A stretch of DNA of 64,000 nt from Serripes groenlandicus (Eukaryota > Mollusca > Bivalvia > Cardiida > Cardiidae): contig JASEVX010000011.1 of NCBI GenBank assembly GCA_031761405.1, positions 29,171,067 to 29,235,066 on the forward strand, read 5' to 3'. Below, piece after piece: positions 47,601-56,600 of this stretch. The position numbers and the translations under genes were made by a program. Below the pieces are notes generated by a model that was not told the DNA's origin, searched no databases, and was given only the letters and a program-made list of their open reading frames with translations. Positions within the stretch are counted from its first letter, which is position 1; every line of letters begins with the position of its first letter.

Positions 47601-50600
47601 TATCTACCCATTTTCTAATGCAGTAATCCTTATAATGAATTCAGGTGTTTGTGGTCAATTAACTTTCACAAAAATCAAAGCAGATGACTCAAATAATATC
47701 ATATAAGGTAAAAATCTACAGCCTGCTTCCTGAAATGACTTATAAACTTATAAAAAAAAGTGAATATGTACCTGTTCTTTTAATGTGTTAATTTCTTGTT
47801 TTTTCGCTGTAACTTCTGTTTCCAGTTGGAATAACTTGTTGGACACCTCTGGGTCTCCACCCATGATGAGCGGTTGATGCTGCTGAGATCGTAGGTCCTG
47901 ATGTTAAAAATGGAAATATGAAAATTTAGAATTGGCGAGTAATCTATGACTCGTCCTATACGCATCTGGAAATTTCTCAAAGTATGTACAGCTCTGATGG
48001 GCATTAATATTGTGGGAAAGGAGAAATTTCTTATATTCAGCAGGTTCTCCCTTCTTCCCTCCTTTTAAATGAATGTATATTGTTTTATGGCGCATCAACA
48101 GCTAAGGTCATTTAGCGCGCAATTAAATTTAATTATTCATGATCCCTGGGTAAACAAACCAGTACTAGGCTAGAAAATGTGCCTTGCCCAAGGGCACTCC
48201 ACCATGACCGTAGTGCCGTGACTGGGGATCGAACCCGGGACACCCGGTTTCGAAATCCCCGACGCTAACCACTCGACCACAGCGGATTCCTCCTTTTTAA
48301 AAGCCATCTGCTATAAAGGCTTTGAATGTTGTCTGTATCAGATTCTTCATTCATATTACTGTGGCCAGTTCAGCAACCCATGAACATGTTTCCTAGTTTT
48401 CTCACAGTACTACACACAAGTATTTCCAAGCACCTGGCTGCTGTTCTACATAGACTGTAAGCCTACTGATGGAAGACGAATGACGTGTGTCACATTTACT
48501 TTTTCAAACGGCAGAAAGAATGCTTGCTGAGCAGGGGTTTGAACTCACAAACCCTGGATTGACAGCCTGTATCACTACTGACTTATCTGAAAGGGATATA
48601 ACAATTGTACCTGTAGTTCCTGTGATAGCTGGTGTATTTGTTGGTCCTTATTTCCACTTTCTAATTCAAAGGACCTCAACCTGGAGACTTCCTCTGATAA
48701 TAACTGAATTCTCTGATCCTGTAAATCAAAGTGCATACAAATTACATTACTTAAACACCCTATACCACATACAACAGATATGCAGCAGTCGACTTTGAAA
48801 TCTTCTATGCAAAATCATAACAAGAGCACTGCGTACGGCACAGACGCTTCACTGATAGAAAACAGAAAAAAAGCTGAGCTGAACAAAAAACCTTAACCGG
48901 ACGACCATGCCTCCGCCACAGAAAAAAAGCTGAGCTGAACAATAAACCTTAACCCTTTTCCTCATACGACAATTCTGCAGCAGACGACTTTGAACGTATT
49001 TTGTCAAAACATTGTGGCAAAAGGAGAAATTGCACGTTCTGTGCAATTTCTTCTTTTGTCATTATGTTTTCAAAAAGCCATCTGCTGCAGAGGCGTCAGA
49101 AAGCGTCTATATGAGGGAAAGGGACAACGCCAGGGTCATGACAATAGCTCTCGTTTTTTCAAAAGTCGAACTAAAAATGTCCATAAATGAAAGTATAATA
49201 ATTGTTACAATGTTTTCAAAAGTTGTCTACTGCAGTCTCAGGCATCAGAAAACATCTGTATGTGAGAAAGAATTAAAACAATTCTTACCCTTTCTTAACC
49301 CTTTCCCTCATATAGACGCTTTCTGAGGCCTCTGAAGCAGACGGCATTTTGAAAACATAGTGACAAAAAAAGACTTTCTTTTGACACAATGTTTTCCACT
49401 TTTAGTCATAGGTTATCCATTCAATTATAGAGATTTTCTATTTTTTGCCTAAATATGTTCAAAGTCGTCTGCTGCAGAATTGTCATATGTGAGAAAGGGT
49501 TAAAACAATTCTTACCCTTTCTTAAATGCAGACATATTTTGGCGTTTCTTCTGCAGACAATTTTTGAAATAATTGTGGAAAATTGAGCAATTTCTCCTTT
49601 TGCCACGATGTTTTTCTTTTCAACTCTACATAAATGGATGTCTGTATGAGGCAAGGTTCATTTGAAACAAAAGTCTCACGTCCATCCTTTTCTCACTTAT
49701 CCCTTTCCCTCATATAGACGCTTTCTGACGCCTCTGCAGCAGACGGCTTTTTGAAAACATAGTGACAAAAGAAGAAATTGCACAAAACGTGCAATTTCTC
49801 CTTTCGCCACAATGTTTTCCACTTTTTGTCATAGGTTATCCATTTAATTTAACAAGAGGCCCATGAGGGCCTATGCTCTACTGGTATGGTTCTTTGGTCA
49901 TTTTCAATCCAGAGCATGTATGTATGGTGAAGATCGGATAGTAAATGGAGGCTCTTTTGTGTTCACAAGCTGTATTATAGCAATTTTTACAATTTCATGG
50001 GCCATAATCCAGTCTTGCATGGGCGGATCTAGCTGGTTTTCAAAAGGAACCAAGCTCTCATCAATATTTAACTACTATCTAAGTTTGGTGAAGATCAGAT
50101 AGTAAATGGAGCCTCTATTGTGTTCACATGCTCAATTATAGCAATTTTGACCATTTCAAGGGCCATAATCCAGTCATGCATGGGCGGATCTGGCTGGTTT
50201 TCGAAAGGAACCGAGCTCTCATGGATATCTAACTACTGTATAAGTTTGGTTGAGATACAATCAAACGTGAAGACTATCGTGTTAACAAGCTCTTTTATAG
50301 CAATTTTGACCATTTCAAGGGCCATAATCCAGTCTTGCATGGGCGGATCTGACTGGTTTTCATAAGGAACCGAGCTCTCATAGATATCTAACTACTGTAT
50401 AAGTTTAGTTGAGATACAATAAAAAGTGAAGACTGTATCGTGTTAACAAGCTCTTTTATAGCAATTTTGACCATTTCAAGGGCCATAATCCAGTCTTGCA
50501 TGGGCGGATCTGGCTGGTTTTCGAAAGGAACCAAGCTCTCATGGATATCTAACTACTGTATAAGTTTGGTTGAGATACAATCAAACGTGAAGACTATCGT

Positions 50601-53600
50601 GTTAACAAGCTCTTTTATAGCAATTTTGACCATTTCAAGGGCCATAATCCAGTCTTGCATGGGCGGATCTGACTGGTTTTCATAAGGAACCGAGCTCTCA
50701 TAGATATCTAACTACTGTATAAGTTTAGTTGAGATACAATCAAAAGTGAAGACTGTATCGTGTTAACAAGCTCTTTTATAGCAATTTTGACCATTTCAAG
50801 GGCCATAATCCAGTCTTGCATGGGCGGATCTGGCTGGTTTTCGAAAGGAACCAAGCTCCCATGGATATCTAACTACTGTATAAGTTTGGTTGAGATACAA
50901 TCAAACGTGAAGACTGTATCGTGTTAACAAGCTCTTTTATAGCAATTTTGACCATTTCAAGGGCCATAATCCAGTCATGCATGGGCGGATCTGGCTGGTT
51001 TTCGAAAGGAACCGAGCTCTCATGGATATCTAACTACTGTATAAGTTTGGTTGAGATACAATCAAAAGTGAAGACTGTATCGTGTTAACAAGAAATTGTT
51101 TACGGACGGACGGACACACGCACGCACGCACGACGGACACATCGCCACGACATAAGCCCTTCTGGCCTTTGGCCAGTAGAGCTAAAAATAGAACATTCGT
51201 CTATAAAAATCTGTCCGATAATGGAAAGGTTTGAAAACTATAGGATGTTGCAGAAGTTGAGATAAAGGAGATGTTTTTTATCATCCAACCAAACCCTATG
51301 ATGTGGGTACTTGAGATGATTCTTTTGAGTACCCACAACATATGGTTAGAGGGTCAAATAAGGATTTTAGAACATGCAAAACACCCCATATCTATAGCTC
51401 TGATCATGCTTACCCGTTCGTGTAGTGCATACATGTCTCCCTGGGAACCATTTTGAGCAATTTGTGACTGAGGAGGAGCATACTGACTAGTGACGACACT
51501 TCTTCCGCTACCGTTAGCAACCCAGCCACCACCTGTAAAATATTAATAATAGAACCTTCATGAAAATTGATATGAAATTATTTAGGGTTCGTTTTACCCT
51601 GAGCGCCAAGGAGGGCAGCCATTAGTAACTACCATTTTGAAAGTCTTTGTTATGACCCGGACCGCAATCGAATCCACGACCTCCTGCACCTGTGGCAGAT
51701 GCTCTACCACTTCACCTTCACTACCAAGTCGGTGTATTCATGCAATATATGTTGTGAGCTACGTCTAGGAAAATGACATCTTAGTTCATTGATCAGCATA
51801 AAGTGAAGTCTTTGACAATCCTGTGAATTTACACAGTCACAAGGTTATCTTCATTCTCAGCCAATACATTATGTAGACATTAATAAATCTTTTAACAGAA
51901 AACTAGAAATGTAGTTATTACTACTGGTTGCATACCAATGTAACTTTACCACATACAGACGCTTTCTGAAACCTCTGCAGGGTACAACTTTTTAAAACAC
52001 TACAACAAATGAAGAAATTGATAAATTTTATTCAATAAATATAATTTCATTTAAAGATCCGTTTTAAATATTTGTCTAGATTATTTTCAATGTTGTCTAC
52101 TGCATGTTTCTTGTATGTGGGTAAGGCTTAATGATGTCAAACCAAACAGTCGAACATAATCTAGAAATAGTGGCCCTGGATCACTCACCTGAGTTATGTC
52201 AACCACATAGTCAATGACAATAACTCATTTTGCGGTCAGGTAAGCAACCACATAGGTGTTAACAAGTTCCCTTCAGTTTGGCCTCACTAGTGACCCTGTT
52301 TTTGACCTGACCCATATTCAAACTTGGCCTAGATATCATCAAGACAATCATTCTGACAAAATTTCAACATGCTCAAGTTAAAAATACTGCTTTAAGAGAG
52401 TTAACAAGATTTTCCTTCAATTCCGTCTAGTGTCCTAGTTTTTCACAAGGAATGACTCATATTCAAATTTAGCCTTGATATAAATCAAACACCAATCCAG
52501 ACAATGTTTCAACAGTCATGCTCAAGTGAAAAAAAATGTAGAGTGTTAACAAGATATTTCATTAATTTGGCCTTAATTATGACCTAGTTGTTGACCTTTA
52601 ACACATGGCCAATATTCGAATATACATGCTGTAGTTAACAAGAGCACCGCGTACGGCACAGACGCTCGACTGATAGAAAACAGAAAAAAAAAAGCTGAGC
52701 TAAACAAAAAACCTTAACCGGACGACCACGCCAGGGTCATGACAGTAGCTCTCGTTTTTTTCAAAAGTCGAGCTAAAAATGCGACCTCAAGAGTGTTAAC
52801 AATATTTCCCTTTAATTTGGCCTTGTGGCCTAGTTTATTTTTCCGAACATGACCAATATTCAAAATTGGCCTAGCTTTCATCAATACAAAGTTTCAAACT
52901 CCTGAAGCAAAAGATATGTTCCCTCGAGTTTAACAAGACATTTCTCAAATTTTGCATATTTACCTAGTTTTTGACTGGACATGACCTATATTTGATCTTA
53001 GCCTTGATATCATCAAGACATTTATTCTGACAAAGTTTCAATATGCTTCAATAAAAATGCGGCCTTTAGAGTGTTAACAAGATTTACCTAAATTTGACCT
53101 TGTGACCTAGAAATTGACCTGACATGACCCATATTTAAACATGGCCTAGATGTCAACAAGATAAAGAAACGGAATAAGTGTCATCAAGATTGGATGATAA
53201 TAGTAGCTTATAGAATGTTAACAAGCAAATTGTTGACAAGACAAGGAAGGACGGACAAAGAGCGATCACAAGAACTCAGCATGAGCACTTTGTGCTCAGG
53301 TTAGCTAAAAATTAAAACAAAAAGAGTAAGAATAATATTGCAACAAAAAAACGACTTTCAGTAACAAATCAATGCATCTTGATTAACCCTTTCCCTCATA
53401 TAGACGCTTTTTGACGCCTCTGCAGTAGACGGCTTTTTGAAAACATAGTGACAAAAGAAGAAATTGCACAAAACGTGCAATTTCTCATTTTGCCACAATG
53501 TTTTCAACTTTTTGTCATAGCTAGGTTATCCATTCAATTATGGAGATTTTCTATGTTTTGACAAAATATGTTCAAAGTCGTCTGCTGCAGAATTGTCGTA

Positions 53601-56600
53601 TGAGGGAAAGGGTTAAGAAAAGGAAATAAAAAAGACATGGCCAAATCCACTGTCAAAAAATACTCACTCTTACCAACACACAGAAGACAACTTTGAAAAC
53701 CTCTAGATAAAATCTGATGAAAACTTTATAAATGATGGTACTGTTTAACTCTTTCCCACATACAAAAATTCTGCAGCAGACAACTTTGAAAGAATAACCA
53801 AATTTTTTGGGAAACTCCCTTTAAATGAAAGTACAATAATTGAATATATACAGTTGAAACATGATAAATTTATCGTTTTGAGCAATTCCTTCTTTTGTCG
53901 ACATCTTTTCAAAAAGCTATATGCTGCATAAGGGTCAGAAAGCGTCTATATGAGGGAAAGGGTTAATATTTAAATGGTTTGAAAATATTGCGAGATATAT
54001 TGAGATATATTTCTCAATGTCGCAATATTTTCCAAAGTTATTATTCTGCTGCAGATAACATTAAAATTGTGTCCTCATGACATTGTGAGTTTATTTGAAG
54101 TTCAAGAATGTAACTCTTGAAAGTGGCAGCTGCAGTAGACATGCAAAATAAATCGTGCACATCTATATATATTTACGGTGATTTTATGTAAAATATATTT
54201 ATTAATTCACAATTTCCGACAATTTGTGCATCTGCGGCAGACAACTTTACTTTCATTTTTCGAGATTTTCTACATTTTTGCATTTATGTTTGCAAAGTTG
54301 CCTTCTGCAGATTTGTTGTATGTTGGAAAGGGTTAATCTAAAAATTCAGCAAGTAGTTTAATTGCAGAGAGAGAGAGACACACACACACACACACACAGC
54401 CAATTGTATAGAATGCCTTCAAAAGAAAAATATAACAACTGGACGTTGCTCTGCAAATGGGTTGTAAAATATCAAAGGGCAATAACTCCACACAAAGAGA
54501 GGCCCGTGGTATTTTGTAGGATTAAAAAAACATTAAAATTACATTTTATATTTCTATGTAAAACTCCTAGTGCCTTCATGGTTCGTATTCTATACATGAA
54601 TTAGGAGACCACTGGGTGATGCTAAATAACAAATATTGAACCTTCAGCTCTTGTGGCTTCAGAGGAGAAGCAAGGGCGTAACCAGAGAAGAATGTTTTAT
54701 ACGCACTATCCTGTTTTTTTTACAATTTACAGTGTTCAGGATTTGAACAGACGTTTGGTTGTGGAATTTTCTATACGCACGTGCGTATTGTGCATAATGG
54801 GCGGTACGCCCTTGAGAAGATTTATGAAGTTCTCACTACAGGTTTTAAAATTGTAAAGTAACAGAGAAAATCTAAAAATACCCATAGTCATCAGACTAAG
54901 TCCTAAGGAATGACAACAGAGTTCGGGTCGATGATATATAACCCTTTCCCTCATACGACTATGCTGCAGCAGACGATTTTGAACATATTTTGTCAAAAAA
55001 AAAAAAAATCGGATAACCTATGACTAAAAGTGGAAAACATTGTAGCTTAAGGAGAATTGCTCGTTTTGAGCAATATCTTCTATTGTCACTATGTTTTCAA
55101 AAAGCTGTCTGCTGCAGAGGCATCAGAAAGCATCTATTTGAGAAAAAGGCTTAAACAAATTGAGATGCTCATGTAGCAGACTATCCAGGCAATATGAATA
55201 ATCCTGACTTTTCACATTTGAATATTCTTAAATAAGCATATCAGTGTGGCCTTTTTCTGCCTCTTCAAATATGTATTTGGAGGTACATTGTTGTATTGTT
55301 GAAACAAAACAGCTTTGGTATACTGTTACTTAAAATAACACAGTATGATGTTCTAAAAATAGCATACTTGACCTCTCTCTCTCTCGAGCAATTTCATCTT
55401 TTGAAACAATGATTTCAACTCTATAATATAATTATACTTTATTTAAAGAACTTTCCCATATGTTTGACTAGACATTATCCAAGTTGTCTGCTGCAGATTT
55501 GTTGAAGATGGGAAAGGGGGGAAAAAGCAGTATTTTATTAAGCAGACAATAATTCCTAGAGCAATTCCAGTTTACATCCTTTCTAATAACAAAAGACAGT
55601 TTTCCATACACCAAAGAAGAAATTCAATTTAAATTCTATTTGAAATTCTATTTTACAAGCTTTATGTTTTTCTTTTATAGATCTAATCTTGTCTAACTCT
55701 TTGTGAACAAATATTGGAACATTCCAACCAAACATAATGTTTTAATAATAGCTGTCATTAATTACTTTTTAATTGCACACATACTTTCCACTATTTTACG
55801 TAAATACGGACAATTATAATACCTCTGCAACAGATAATTTTTTAGCATTGTGGAATTTAAAGGAAAATTTGCTCAATATGAGCAAATTCTGTCTTTCCCA
55901 AAGACTGTCAACCTCGAAGACTGATACTTCAAATTTTTCAGATGATTTCAAAACAGATGACTATTAAATATATACCATTGCAGAGCTTATTTTTTCAGAT
56001 GGATTTCAATAATGTTGTAGTTTTTCCATTCCAACTCATATTTTTGAAAGTTGCATACAGCAGTGTAGGTTCCCAAAATCTTTGAAAATGCTCTGTCCAT
56101 ATAGGGAAAAGCAAGTATTTTTTCAAAAAGCAGGTGGAGATATTAACCCTTTCCCTCATAAAGACGCTTTCTGACACCTCTGTAGCAGACAGCTTTTGAA
56201 AACATGCCGACAAAAGAAGAAATTGCTCAAAACAAGCAATTTCTCCTTTTGTCACTATGTTTTCAACTCTATTCAATTATTGCATTTTCATTTAAAGTGA
56301 GTTTCAAAAAAAGTTCGGGCATGTTTTCAAAGTCGTCTGCTGCAGATTTCTTGTATGTGGGAAAGGGTTAAATAACATTTATCATAGATCAGGATAATCT
56401 TAGTTTTTGTGACATGTGATAGTTGGAATGTCCCACTAATTTCCATAAATATCCCAGATACACAGAAGAAGGTTATACATGAAGAAATGCTAAGTGTACC
56501 TTGAACTGCCCACGATGTTTTAGCTGTCAAAAATTAGCAAAGAACACACTTAAAGATGAAGTTACCGGTAAAACACAACAAAGTTCTGATGATTGACAAA

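Noticed and set aside
48225..48295. Possible tRNA gene (A and B box, minus strand)
   Set aside because: The same head is joined to the same body in several places, so it is a SINE. The acceptor stem is not properly paired.
49863..50685. Plus-strand frames repeating SFIAILTISRAIIQSCMGGS
   Set aside because: They follow the 160-bp tandem core of the HINE-like element; the repeat period and noncoding relatives explain them.
54653..54856. Open frame on plus strand and its minus counterpart near 54.7 kb
   Set aside because: Short, no splice sites in phase with the gene, no recognisable motif.
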